Under the pieces are notes generated by a model. That model ran no database searches. It saw nothing but the letters and a program-made list of their open reading frames with translations, and was not told where the DNA came from. The position numbers and the translations under genes were made by a program. A stretch of DNA of 64,000 bases from M3007 sp032115775 (GTDB taxonomy: Bacteria; Bacteroidota; Bacteroidia; Chitinophagales; Saprospiraceae): positions 7,218 through 71,217 of the forward strand of contig JAUMBL010000003.1 of the NCBI GenBank assembly GCA_032115775.1. Direction: 5' to 3'. Positions 55,675-63,872 of the stretch are shown in pieces (positions within the stretch are counted from its first letter, which is position 1; the number at the start of each line of letters is the position of its first letter).

Positions 55675-56271
55675 ATGTCGCATAAAACAACCCTTGGCCT
55701 TGAATTGCCGACCGACCCGCGCTGGGTCAACCTCGCGGAAATGGATTTGGGAGAAATCCTGACGGATCACGCCTATTGCGAGCAGAAGGCGGCTACTGCT
55801 TGTATCTCCCTGATTCAGGCTTATCCGGATCGGGAGGACATGGTGGAGGCGCTGGCGCCGATCGTCACCGAAGAATGGGGGCACTTCCGGATGGTGCTGC
55901 GCGAATTGAAGAAAAGGAATCTGCACTTGGGCCGACAGCGGAAAGATACCTACGTGAACGGGCTGCTTGAATTTCAGCAAAAGGGCGGTGGGCGCGATGC
56001 GGCTTTGCTGGAGCGTCTGCTAACCTGCGCGCTGATTGAGGCGCGCAGCTGCGAGCGGTTTCGGCTCTTGTCCTTGCACTGTGCCGACGCGGAGTTGCGG
56101 GCGTGGTACCACCAGTTCATGGTGGCAGAGGCTGGGCACTACCGGTTGTTTTTGGATCTGGCGGAACGGTATTTTGATCCGGTGCAGGTGCGCACGCGCT
56201 GGCTGGCTTACCTTGGCCACGAAGCGGAACTGATGAAACAACTAGAGATCCGCGGCGATCGGATGCACTAA
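55675..56271 (+). CDS. miaE: tRNA-(ms2io6A)-hydroxylase
   Basis: A 198-residue non-haem di-iron enzyme that hydroxylates the isopentenyl chain of ms2i6A37 in tRNA, needing O2. Ligand-type motifs are seen as 'EQKAATACISLIQAYPD' with 'TEEWGHFRMVL' (ExxH) and 'LIEARSCERF' with 'VAEAGHYRLFLDLAERYF' (second ExxH). ATG 55675 (MSHKTT) chosen because it sits 11 bases after the LuxC stop and gives the normal family length. It complements miaA, elsewhere in the window. Confidence 0.9.
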   Translation: MSHKTTLGLELPTDPRWVNLAEMDLGEILTDHAYCEQKAATACISLIQAYPDREDMVEALAPIVTEEWGHFRMVLRELKKRNLHLGRQRKDTYVNGLLEFQQKGGGRDAALLERLLTCALIEARSCERFRLLSLHCADAELRAWYHQFMVAEAGHYRLFLDLAERYFDPVQVRTRWLAYLGHEAELMKQLEIRGDRMH

Positions 56272-56273
56272 AT

Positions 56274-56317
56274 GCAGATGGGGGATTTTTTGCCGCCTGC
56301 AAAAATCCCCCATCTGC
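56274..56317. terminator. Convergent-gene hairpin with T-run inside the stem
   Basis: GCAGATGGGGGATTTTT pairs with its complement across a short GC-rich loop, about 18 bases of stem. It lies 3 bases after miaE and before convergent pntB. There is no T-run after the stem; the T and A runs are inside the two arms, as in hairpin 2 of the double-hairpin elements. It may stop transcription from both sides, but it is not a classical terminator. Confidence 0.6.
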
Positions 56318-56387
56318 GTGTAGAAACCGTCTAAAAATTTCTCGCCTGTCGGGCGTGAAAGATGGTTTACTGATACCGGTGCGTTAA

Positions 56388-57776
56388 TCAAGCGCCGCTT
56401 TTAAACTCATTGACCAGCGCCTGCAAGCCGGCTTTTGCATCGCCGAAAAGCATGCGGGTATTATTTTTAAAGAATAGCGGATTTTCGACCCCGGCAAATC
56501 CTTTGCCCATACTGCGTTTCATGACGATCACCGTGCGCGCCTTGTCGGCGTCAATAATCGGCATCCCGAAGAGCGGGCTGTTTTTATCCTCCCGTGCGGC
56601 CGGGTTCACGACGTCATTGGCGCCGATGATCATGCAGACATCCACGGTTTCCATCGCGGGGTTTACGGCGTCCATTTCGACCATGGCATCGTATGATATA
56701 TTGGCTTCTGCGAGCAGGACGTTCATGTGTCCGGGCATCCGGCCGGCCACCGGATGGATGGCAAAACGGACTTCCGCGCCATTTTTCTCTAATTGTTCTG
56801 TCAATTCGCGCACGGCATGTTGTGCCTGGGATACGGCCATGCCATAACCCGGGACGATCACGATGCTGTTTGCGGCTTCCAGTACCAGATACGCTTCGTC
56901 TGTTTTGATGGGTTTGATTTCTCCGGCTACCTCCATGGCTGCGCCCAAACTGGGGGCGCCGAATCCGCCGAGAAAAACATTTGCCACCGAGCGGTTCATG
57001 GCTTTGCACATAATCAGTGTCAGGATAATCCCGCTGGCGCCCACCAGTGCGCCGGCTATGATTAGCAGTTTATTGTTCACCACAAAACCGGAGGCGCAGG
57101 CTGCCATTCCGGAATAGGAATTAAGCAGGCATATTACCACCGGCATATCGGCGCCACCGATCGGGATGGTCAGTAAAACCCCGAGAATAAAGGAAGCGGC
57201 GGTAAAACCGAGAAAGTACAATAGTGCGTTCGGCCCCAGGGTGTCCATGGCAAAAAGAGCGCCACATACTACCATGGCCGTCAGTACGACGCCCGTGACG
57301 ATTTGCTGGCCGGTGTACATGATTGGTTTCCCGCTGATAAACTTTTCCTCCAGTTTTGCCCATGCGACCACCGAACCGGTAAAAGTGATTCCACCGATGA
57401 TGGCTGCCAGCCAGAGTACGATACCGCCGAATACACCCTGATCCCTGGGAGATTCAAATTCTGCCAGCGCCACAAACCAGCTCGCCAAGCCGCCGAATCC
57501 GTTCAGCAGACCCACCATTTGCGGCATACCGGTCATAGGTGTGCGGTACGCAAAGAACAAACCGGCAACGGCGCCCAAGATAGCGCCGAGTGCGATAAAC
57601 GTAAAGCGTTCCACATCCGGCAGCATCAGTGTCACAATCACGGCAGCCGCCATACCCACGCCGGATATCGTATTTCCCCGTCGCGCCGATTCCGGATTAC
57701 TCATGAGTTTGAAACCCAGAATAAAGGCTACAGCAGACAATATATACACCAGATCAATTAAATTCCGTAAATCCAT
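56388..57776 (-). CDS. pntB: NAD(P) transhydrogenase subunit beta
   Basis: A 462-residue subunit with nine or so membrane segments and a C-terminal NADP-binding domain III. 'VPGYGMAVSQAQHAVREL' is the NADP loop, 'IHPVAGRMPGHMNVLLAEA' and 'IIGANDVVNPAARED' are further domain III motifs, and 'KRSMGKGFAGVENPLFF' the C-terminal signature. Couples hydride transfer to proton movement across the inner membrane. It is the last gene of the three-gene pnt operon, 4 bases after pntAB. Confidence 0.95.
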   Translation of the reverse strand: MDLRNLIDLVYILSAVAFILGFKLMSNPESARRGNTISGVGMAAAVIVTLMLPDVERFTFIALGAILGAVAGLFFAYRTPMTGMPQMVGLLNGFGGLASWFVALAEFESPRDQGVFGGIVLWLAAIIGGITFTGSVVAWAKLEEKFISGKPIMYTGQQIVTGVVLTAMVVCGALFAMDTLGPNALLYFLGFTAASFILGVLLTIPIGGADMPVVICLLNSYSGMAACASGFVVNNKLLIIAGALVGASGIILTLIMCKAMNRSVANVFLGGFGAPSLGAAMEVAGEIKPIKTDEAYLVLEAANSIVIVPGYGMAVSQAQHAVRELTEQLEKNGAEVRFAIHPVAGRMPGHMNVLLAEANISYDAMVEMDAVNPAMETVDVCMIIGANDVVNPAAREDKNSPLFGMPIIDADKARTVIVMKRSMGKGFAGVENPLFFKNNTRMLFGDAKAGLQALVNEFKSGA

Positions 57777-57780
57777 GGCT

Positions 57781-58074
57781 TTATTTATTCTTTTTCTTGA
57801 ACATATTGAGCATGCGGTCGGTCACAAAATAGCCGCCGACCACATTCACCATTGCCAGGCCGACCGCGATTCCGCCTAAGATGGCGGTCAGATTCTCGCC
57901 TGCGCCCGCGCCCGCGGCAATGAGCGCGCCAACGACGGTTACGCCGGAAATCGCATTGGAACCTGACATCAGCGGCGTGTGCAGGAGCGAAGGCACTTTG
58001 GAGATCACCTCGAAGCCCAGGAAAATAGCCAGCACGAGGATAAATAACAGAGAAATTAATACGGCTGATTCCAT
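57781..58074 (-). CDS. pntAB: NAD(P) transhydrogenase subunit alpha part 2
   Basis: A 97-residue membrane protein with three helices, the short domain II piece that is separate in three-subunit transhydrogenases. 'FEVISKVPSLLHTPLMSGSNAISGVTVVGAL' (in parts) is its signature. Lies 32 bases after pntAA and 4 bases before pntB. Confidence 0.93.
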   Translation of the reverse strand: MESAVLISLLFILVLAIFLGFEVISKVPSLLHTPLMSGSNAISGVTVVGALIAAGAGAGENLTAILGGIAVGLAMVNVVGGYFVTDRMLNMFKKKNK

Positions 58075-58106
58075 AAATATTCAGTTTGCGCCGCTGGCGG
58101 CGTTCA

Positions 58107-59222
58107 TTACAATTGCCGGGTGATTTTGCCGTCCCGGGTGATCAGGCATCCTTGCAGAATTTCGTCCTCCGGGTCAAGTTCCAGGATTTTCTTTTCTTTA
58201 TTCCAGAAATCCTCCAAAAGATTGTACAGATTGGCGGAGTACATTTGGCTGGCGTGCACGGCTACTCTTCCCGGCATATTTTCCATGCCGATGAGGCGGA
58301 CGCCGTTCACGTCCGTTTCTTGGCCGAGCACGGCGCCTTCCACATTGCCGCCGCTTTCAATAGCGAGATCCACCACGATGCTGCCGGGGCGCATCCCTGC
58401 GACCATTTCCTTGGTGATGATAATCGGCGCTTTTCGTCCGAATACCTGTGCGGTCGTGATCACAATATCGCTGATTGCACATTGTTTCGCCATTGCTTCC
58501 CGTTGGAGGCGCAGTTGGTCTTCGGTGAGGGCTTGGGCATAACCGTCTTTTGTTTGGCCGGTTTCGCCGAGATTGATTTCGAAGAAGCGCGCGCCCAGGG
58601 ATTTGACTTGTTCGGCCACAGCCGGGCGGGTGTCAAAGGCATCCACGCGGGCGCCCAGCCGCTTTGCCGTGGCAATTGCCTGAAGGCCTGCCACACCGAC
58701 GCCCACGATGAATATCCTGGCCGGGTTGATGGTACCGGCGGGCGTGGTCATCATTGGAATCACCCGGTCGGTGCGTTCTGCTGCCAGGATCACGGCGGCG
58801 TAGCCGGCCAGGCTGGCCTGTGAGCTGAGCGCGTCCATTTTTTGCGCCCGCGTGGTGCGCGGGATCAGTTCCATCGCAATGGCTTGAACGCCTTGCGCGG
58901 CTAGCTGCTCCAGCAGGGCTTTTTCATTAAATGGATCGAGGTAGCTGATATGTATGGCGCCGGGGCGGAGCAGCCCAATTTCCTCGGCAGCCGGTTTGCG
59001 CAGGCGCGCGATGATGTCGCTGCCAGAAAGTAAGGCATTGCGATCTTTCGCCACAGTTGCACCCGCTGTTTCATATTCGGCGTCAGAAAGTTGGATGGTT
59101 GCACCGATGCCGGATTCGATTTGCACGGCAGCGCCCAATTTGACCAGGCGTGCCACATCACTGGGTACCATGGCTACCCGCGACTCGCCGGGGTGTATCT
59201 CTCTGGGAATTCCGATTTGCAT
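58107..59222 (-). CDS. pntAA: NAD(P) transhydrogenase subunit alpha part 1
   Basis: A 371-residue NAD(H)-binding domain I protein of the alanine dehydrogenase/PNT fold. 'IGIPREIHPGESRVAMVP' opens the protein, 'VGVGVAGLQAIATAKRLGA' is the dinucleotide loop and 'VEGAVLGQETDVNGVRLIG' a later signature (in parts). Starts the pnt operon. A TACGTTTA box (7 of 8) lies at 59238-59245 on the minus strand. Confidence 0.93.
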   Translation of the reverse strand: MQIGIPREIHPGESRVAMVPSDVARLVKLGAAVQIESGIGATIQLSDAEYETAGATVAKDRNALLSGSDIIARLRKPAAEEIGLLRPGAIHISYLDPFNEKALLEQLAAQGVQAIAMELIPRTTRAQKMDALSSQASLAGYAAVILAAERTDRVIPMMTTPAGTINPARIFIVGVGVAGLQAIATAKRLGARVDAFDTRPAVAEQVKSLGARFFEINLGETGQTKDGYAQALTEDQLRLQREAMAKQCAISDIVITTAQVFGRKAPIIITKEMVAGMRPGSIVVDLAIESGGNVEGAVLGQETDVNGVRLIGMENMPGRVAVHASQMYSANLYNLLEDFWNKEKKILELDPEDEILQGCLITRDGKITRQL

Positions 59223-59268
59223 GACAAATTCAATTAATAAACGTATAAATTGGCAAGTTCTTTACCCG

Positions 59269-59299
59269 CGTTTTCTAAACCTTCAAGGTTTAGAAAACG
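59269..59299. repeat. Palindromic AACCTTCAAGGTT repeat, copy 1
   Basis: A perfect 31-base palindrome (15-base arms, central C) built on CTAAACCTTCAAGGTTTAG. It lies between the 3' end of the TPR gene (59362) and pntAA. As a hairpin it could end TPR transcription on the minus strand. Confidence 0.65.
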
Positions 59300-59324
59300 T
59301 AAGATTATGTTTTACCTTACCGCA

Positions 59325-59355
59325 CGTTTACTCAACCTTCAAGGTTTAGAAAACG
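59325..59355. repeat. Palindromic AACCTTCAAGGTT repeat, copy 2
   Basis: The same 31-base unit with a diverged left arm (CGTTTACTCAACCTT) and identical right arm (AAGGTTTAGAAAACG). 25 bases from copy 1 and 6 bases after the TPR gene. The two copies make a tandem hairpin pair. Confidence 0.6.
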
Positions 59356-59361
59356 TATGTT

Positions 59362-59976
59362 TCAACGCATTTTGGGGCGCGGCCGCTTACTGCCGCCCCG
59401 GAAACCGCCTCGTCCGCCCATCATAGCCATCATGGATGGATTCATGCTTTGTCCCATTTGCTTGAGTTGTTTTTCCATCTCCCGCACCTGTTCCTTGAGC
59501 ATGCCCTCCGTGATATTGAGTTTTTTAATGTCCGCAATATAATTTTGAGCGACGACGCGGTTGTTTTTAGCGCCTGCGATGAGTGCTAGTTGCAAAAGCG
59601 CCGCTCCGCGTTCGTTGTCGGAGGGGAGTCCGGCGCTGAGGGCTTTTTTCAGCCAGTTTTCTGCCGAAGCAAACTCCTTCTTTTGCAGTTCCAAAGCGCC
59701 AAAGGTCATGTAATAGACGCCTTTGTAACCCACCAACAACAAATTGGGAAAATAAGTCAGCTTCAGCCTTTCTTCCGCCTCTTGGTATCGCTGCTGGCTT
59801 AACAAGTTATTCGCGGACATGATGGTGCCCAGCAGCAGGTAGCCGATCAAAAAAATCAGAGAAGCCAGCAAAAAAGGAAATCCGTACCAGAATCCGAACA
59901 AGGGCCAAAGCAGGATGCCGAGCAAAAAACCGCCGGCAATCACGCCGAATCGTAAATACACATTAATAGTGAACAT
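59362..59976 (-). CDS. Membrane protein with TPR-like region
   Basis: A 204-residue protein. Two hydrophobic segments at about 8-28 and 33-52 precede a helical region with 'QQRYQEAEERLKLTYFPN', 'EFASAENWLKKALSAGLPSDN' and 'GAALLQLALIAGAKNNRVVAQ' that reads as two or three TPR-like repeats. The C-terminal tail is Met/Gly/Arg-rich (MMGGRGGFRGGSKRPRPKMR) and basic. Unknown role, likely a small membrane scaffold. Perfect -7 box TACATTTG at 60002-60009. Confidence 0.68.
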   Translation of the reverse strand: MFTINVYLRFGVIAGGFLLGILLWPLFGFWYGFPFLLASLIFLIGYLLLGTIMSANNLLSQQRYQEAEERLKLTYFPNLLLVGYKGVYYMTFGALELQKKEFASAENWLKKALSAGLPSDNERGAALLQLALIAGAKNNRVVAQNYIADIKKLNITEGMLKEQVREMEKQLKQMGQSMNPSMMAMMGGRGGFRGGSKRPRPKMR

Positions 59977-60001
59977 GTAGTTCTATTTTTTTCTACTGCG
60001 G

Positions 60002-60009
60002 CAAATGTA
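60002..60009 (-). promoter_or_regulatory. -7 promoter box for the TPR membrane protein
   Basis: The minus strand reads TACATTTG, a perfect match, 26 bases before the start at 59976. Confidence 0.55.
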
Positions 60010-60122
60010 CTTAAATCAGCTGCTTGTTGTTTATTATTTTCAAGAAACTATTTATTTGGCCGTACTGCGCGGATGCATGCGCCGTTTTGAATCGGGGCGT
60101 CGGCATTCGATTCGGGACTTAA

Positions 60123-60299
60123 CGGGTTAAGAGCCTGTTTGAAATTTTCTCACCGAGTTAAAAATGGTTCATTTTTCGCCATTTTTCACCTTTTTGAAGG
60201 AACATAGTCCCGGCTATGCTCCTTCAAAAAGGCAAAAACTGACAAAAAACGCCCCTATTTTTGCTTTCGGCAGAAAATTCCAAACAGGCTCTTGAACCG
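60123..60299. mobile_element. Second MITE-like hairpin element
   Basis: About 165-177 bases with inverted ends AAGAGCCTGTTTGAAATTTTC (left) and, on the opposite strand, AAGAGCCTGTTTGGAATTTTC, with pairing extending outward over CGGGTT/CGGTTC. The interior is one imperfect hairpin tipped by an ATAGTCCCGGCTAT apex inside AAGGA/TCCTT. No coding capacity and no clear flanking duplication. It fills most of the gene-free 59977-60304, whose rest holds only the TPR promoter. Confidence 0.65.
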
Positions 60300-60304
60300 C
60301 TTTC

Positions 60305-60757
60305 TTACGGTTTACGGTGATACCGGCTTAGGGTTCCGCCCGAACCGGCAGCGTGAAAAACCAGCGAATCCGGGCTGCAGTTCAGCACCCGGTAGCAATT
60401 TCCGCCCCGGGTATTTTCGATTACGAAGCACCAGTTATCCAACAGCAGGCTGTCGAAGCAGCTGTTTTTTTCGCAGCGACTGTCAATAATTAGACGCCCT
60501 TGCAAAGGCTTTTCTTGCGGATCATACTGCCAGATGGTATCTTCCCGCACCTCCAGGCGCGCACCGGGCAGGCTGTCAGCTACCCACTCGCCTTGTAGCA
60601 GATCCAGTAAATCCTGCTCGCCGATATTTTCGGAAGCGTTGTCTTGAGCGGGCGCGCCGGCGGCGGCATTTTGTCCGGACTGATTAAACTGGCAGGCAAA
60701 CAGCGAAAAGGCCAGCAAGCAGGCGGCTGCAAAGGGGATCGCAGTGTAAGATTTCAT
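60305..60757 (-). CDS. Small lipoprotein of unknown function
   Basis: A 150-residue lipoprotein. 'CLLAFSLFAC' gives the lipobox, followed by a Gln/Ala/Asn-rich linker. The mature domain begins 'LLQGEWVADSLPGARLEVREDTIW', a lipocalin-like G-x-W opening, and contains three Cys pairs in 'CEKNSCFDSLLLDNWCF' and 'GGNCYRVLNCS'. Similar in plan to the small lipoprotein at 48375-48764. The candidate -7 box is at 60834-60841. Confidence 0.65.
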   Translation of the reverse strand: MKSYTAIPFAAACLLAFSLFACQFNQSGQNAAAGAPAQDNASENIGEQDLLDLLQGEWVADSLPGARLEVREDTIWQYDPQEKPLQGRLIIDSRCEKNSCFDSLLLDNWCFVIENTRGGNCYRVLNCSPDSLVFHAAGSGGTLSRYHRKP

Positions 60758-60833
60758 GGATTCTTGTTTATCTACTTTTGCGGTTTACACGAGCGGCGCA
60801 GGCGATTGGCAGCTGCGCTTTGTAATACATTTA

Positions 60834-60841
60834 CAAAAGTA
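60834..60841 (-). promoter_or_regulatory. -7 promoter box for the 60305-60757 lipoprotein
   Basis: The minus strand reads TACTTTTG (perfect TAnnTTTG), about 77 bases before the start. The same box occurs on the plus strand at 60773-60780, facing no gene. Confidence 0.45.
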
Positions 60842-60876
60842 GTGCATCATTTGTTTTTAACATATAAAACAGCGCT

Positions 60877-61428
60877 TCAATCTGCACATTTGTCGCATAG
60901 GCGCACTTCTGTGCCATACGCAGCGCCCAAGGGCAGGTCGAGAAAGGCGCGCATAGCGGTTCCGTTGGGCTGCGCAGACAGGGTAAAATGGATACCCCGC
61001 TGATTGTCATACCCCAGTGAGGCGCCGTCTGAACTTATCTGAAAATTTGCTGCATTCGACAGGCACTCGGGGAAATGGTCGCTGGTAAATACTTCAATGG
61101 CTTGGCCGGCGCCCCGGCTTCTGAGCATGATGGAAGCCGTCAGCTTGCCGAAAGGCACGATGAGCCGATAGACGCCGGGCGGGAGGTCAAAAAAGCGCCG
61201 ATTGCTGTTTTCAAGCAATGCGCTTACCGGGACGGCCTGTGAATAGGGGCGGTAACACCAGTTTTGTACGGCGTCCCTGCCGGTAATTTGATCTTGTCGG
61301 CTGAAACGAAAAACCGGTTCGCGGGGCGCCGGAGCGGCTACCCGCCCGGCATCGTTGGCGCAGCCGATCCCGGTCAGCACCGGAATCAACAAACTTGCCC
61401 TCAGGAGGTATTGCGCAATCAATTTCAT
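60877..61428 (-). CDS. Lipoprotein coupled to the TonB-dependent receptor
   Basis: A 183-residue lipoprotein. 'LLIPVLTGIGC' gives the lipobox. The mature part has a beta-rich centre ('FDLPPGVYRLIVPFGKLTASIML') and ends in RLCDKCAD, a CxxC four residues from the end. No family recognised. Its ATG overlaps the stop of the receptor gene (ATGA), so it is co-translated with it. By position it may be the receptor's surface partner, but it lacks SusD features. Confidence 0.68.
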   Translation of the reverse strand: MKLIAQYLLRASLLIPVLTGIGCANDAGRVAAPAPREPVFRFSRQDQITGRDAVQNWCYRPYSQAVPVSALLENSNRRFFDLPPGVYRLIVPFGKLTASIMLRSRGAGQAIEVFTSDHFPECLSNAANFQISSDGASLGYDNQRGIHFTLSAQPNGTAMRAFLDLPLGAAYGTEVRLCDKCAD

Positions 61429-63758
61429 TGTCTGATTTTCAGATCCAGCCTCAAGGTGTAATTTTGCGGCGCTTCGAGCAGTGCGGGACGGAGGGTGTAG
61501 GCCACATTCAGTATATTGGAGGCGATAAAGCTCAATTTCAGCCTGCGGTTCAGTTGGCAGGAAGCGCGGAGATCCACCAGGGAAAATCCCTTGTTGTTGC
61601 GCGCCCGGAAGTTTTTTACCCCGGGCAGTCCACTCTCAAAAATAGCGTCTATCGCTTGCATGTGGCTGTAATATTGGTAAGATGCGCCGAGTGAAAGCGC
61701 CTTCCAGCTGTACGCGGCGTCTATTTTGACCATATCCCTGAAACGATACTTCAGGATGTTATTAGTATCCGAGGAGCCGTAATTATTGTTCCGGTCAAAA
61801 TTTTGATACACCGGATTGATATGCGTGTAGCCTGCGAGCAGCGAAAGTTGGCCGGGGCCGAGCGTTCCCTGCCCCAGCACTGAAAACTCGAGGCCTGACA
61901 CCTGGGTATTGCCTTGGTTTTGCGATTGGAATTCCGCCACGAAGTTCAGCGTGGGCGGCGGCCCTGGATTGATGCGCAGGAATGCTGTATCCAGCACGAA
62001 CTCCATCATATTCTGATAGGCGGAGACGAAGCCGGTGGCGTCAAAGAAGCCTTGCCATTTTCCGAGTCGGAAGCCTTGTTTCAGGCCGAGTTCGGCCGTC
62101 CAGCCGGTCTCCGAGACCAGGTTTGGATTCGGCACGACGGCATTGCCGACGCTGAAATCGGTGGTAATAAACTTTTCGGCGATAGTAGGGTAGCGGTAGC
62201 CTTGTCCCCAGGAGGCGCGCAGGTACGTCGCGGTGGCGAGTTGGTAGTTCGCGCCCAGTCGAAAAACCGGTTTTGCCTCCTGATTTCTTCCATTGGGGAT
62301 CACGGCGGTTTCCCAGGCGCGCACGCGGATGGTATCCGGGCTGTTCAGGGTATTTTGCTCGTAGCGGAGGCCACCCGACAGGTTGAGTCGGTCGAACGCT
62401 TTATAGTCGAATTGGAGGTAACCGGCCAGGTTTCGGGTGCTAAATTCGCCGTTGCTGTACAAATTGGCGGCCACGGTGGTATGGATCCCCACCAGGCCTG
62501 CTGTCATCACCAGCCCGATGTCGTCCATGCGCCGTTGAAATTGGTACTCTCCATAGTACATACGGCTGTCATTGCTTTGATTGCCGCTGTTGTTGTTGTG
62601 TACGTAAAAGTATCGGCCTAGGAATTTATGCCGATTGCCGGCGGCATCGTTGTATTGGACGGTGGGATCTATCATAAAGCGGAGGCGACCGAGTGATTCC
62701 GAGGTGGAGCTGAGGCCGGGTTGGTAAGCGCCGATGCTGTCGTTTGCCCAGATAAAGAAGCTGCCGCTTCGACCAAAATTGAAGTTGGTATTGAGGCCAA
62801 TCGTCAGCCGATCGTTGACGCGGTAGCGAAAATTCGGCGTAATCCTGCCATATCGGCTAAATGTATAGCGATTATAGCTGTCCCGGTAAAGTCCGTAAGC
62901 GCCCAGCACCATATCCAGTTTGTTAAATTTTCTGCGGTGCGCGAGGCTGAACCCGCTTTCGAAAGGCTGATCGAGTCCGGAGCTGTCGCGTCCCCACCAC
63001 TGCATGGCGGCATCTTTCGGCGCTCCCCAGACCTTCCCAAAAACCGCCACATCGGTTTCCGGCTGGTCTTTCGCGAAGCCGGTACGGAGGTTGATGATGC
63101 CGTTCATGGCGGAGGAGCCGTACAAAGCGGAAGCTGCGCCTTTCAGCACTTCCACCTGGCTGATATTTTCCACCGGAAAATCGTCCCAGTTTGGGAAGCC
63201 GGCATCTGCCTGCAGGGCCGGGATGTCATCTACCAGGAGCAGTACGCGGGTGCCGGCCCCATAAGAGAACCCGGATCCGCCGCGGATACTGGCCTGTCCG
63301 TCCAAAATGGCGACGCCCGGGACTTTCACCAGCACCTCATCTACGGAGGTCGTGTTGACGCTTTCGATGAGATTGGGTTTTAGTACGTCGAGGGAGACGG
63401 TGACTTCGCCCAGCGGTTTTTCGAATTTCCCGGCAGTGACGGTGGCCTGCTGGAGCAGGTTGTCGCTGTCACCCAGCGCCATGCCGAGTTGCAGGGTTTG
63501 TCCGGCGGTAATCTTGACGGTCAGGGTTCGGCTCTGATACCCGATGAAGGTAAAATTGACTTCATGCGTGCCGGCGGGCAGGGAGAGTGCGTACCGACCC
63601 GCCATATCGGAAACCGTGCCGGTATTTCCGGCACGGACGGTGACTCCGGGCAACGGTTCCCGGGTGGCGGCATCCGTAATCGCGCCGGTCAGGCGGCCGT
63701 TTTGGGCAAATAGTTCAAAGGCAAAAAGGGAAAGGAACAGGGTAATAAGCGCGCGCAT
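61425..63758 (-). CDS. TonB-dependent outer membrane receptor
   Basis: A 777-residue receptor. A signal peptide (MRALITLFLSLFAFELFA) is followed by a carboxypeptidase-regulatory-like domain (about 20-105, 'GAITDAATREPLPGVTVRAGN'), a plug (about 115-235, 'VDEVLVKVPGVAILDGQASIRGG' in parts) and a 22-strand-type barrel ending YTLRLDLKIRQ. No TonB box is obvious before the plug. The lack of an adjacent SusD homologue argues against a polysaccharide locus; the substrate could be a metal chelate or small ligand. The 160-base leader has a possible stem-loop. Confidence 0.9.
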   Translation of the reverse strand: MRALITLFLSLFAFELFAQNGRLTGAITDAATREPLPGVTVRAGNTGTVSDMAGRYALSLPAGTHEVNFTFIGYQSRTLTVKITAGQTLQLGMALGDSDNLLQQATVTAGKFEKPLGEVTVSLDVLKPNLIESVNTTSVDEVLVKVPGVAILDGQASIRGGSGFSYGAGTRVLLLVDDIPALQADAGFPNWDDFPVENISQVEVLKGAASALYGSSAMNGIINLRTGFAKDQPETDVAVFGKVWGAPKDAAMQWWGRDSSGLDQPFESGFSLAHRRKFNKLDMVLGAYGLYRDSYNRYTFSRYGRITPNFRYRVNDRLTIGLNTNFNFGRSGSFFIWANDSIGAYQPGLSSTSESLGRLRFMIDPTVQYNDAAGNRHKFLGRYFYVHNNNSGNQSNDSRMYYGEYQFQRRMDDIGLVMTAGLVGIHTTVAANLYSNGEFSTRNLAGYLQFDYKAFDRLNLSGGLRYEQNTLNSPDTIRVRAWETAVIPNGRNQEAKPVFRLGANYQLATATYLRASWGQGYRYPTIAEKFITTDFSVGNAVVPNPNLVSETGWTAELGLKQGFRLGKWQGFFDATGFVSAYQNMMEFVLDTAFLRINPGPPPTLNFVAEFQSQNQGNTQVSGLEFSVLGQGTLGPGQLSLLAGYTHINPVYQNFDRNNNYGSSDTNNILKYRFRDMVKIDAAYSWKALSLGASYQYYSHMQAIDAIFESGLPGVKNFRARNNKGFSLVDLRASCQLNRRLKLSFIASNILNVAYTLRPALLEAPQNYTLRLDLKIRQ

Positions 63759-63807
63759 GGTGCATAATTTTGTTAAACGCCCGGCCGGTTTGCCGTCTCG
63801 TGCCTCG

Positions 63808-63872
63808 GAGCCTTTTTTTGCTAAAAAAACCGTTTAAAACGGGGAAAGGCAAGGATTTGCTAAAAATGGCTC
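63808..63872 (-). promoter_or_regulatory. Possible leader stem-loop of the TonB receptor gene
   Basis: In the receptor leader, GAGCC/GGCTC ends with adjoining A/T runs can pair (63808-63812 with 63868-63872) around an inner palindrome CCGTTT-A-AAACGG (63830-63842). A -7-like box TACATTTA (7 of 8) with a TTG 22 bases upstream lies at 63921-63928. It does not match a riboswitch I know. Confidence 0.35.

Noticed and set aside
61914..63383. Long plus-strand open frames opposite the TonB receptor
   Set aside because: The receptor frame carries clear plug and barrel sequence; the opposite frames have no recognisable domain.
61425..63758. Polysaccharide utilisation locus
   Set aside because: There is no SusD homologue, glycoside hydrolase or ECF sigma/anti-sigma pair next to the receptor.
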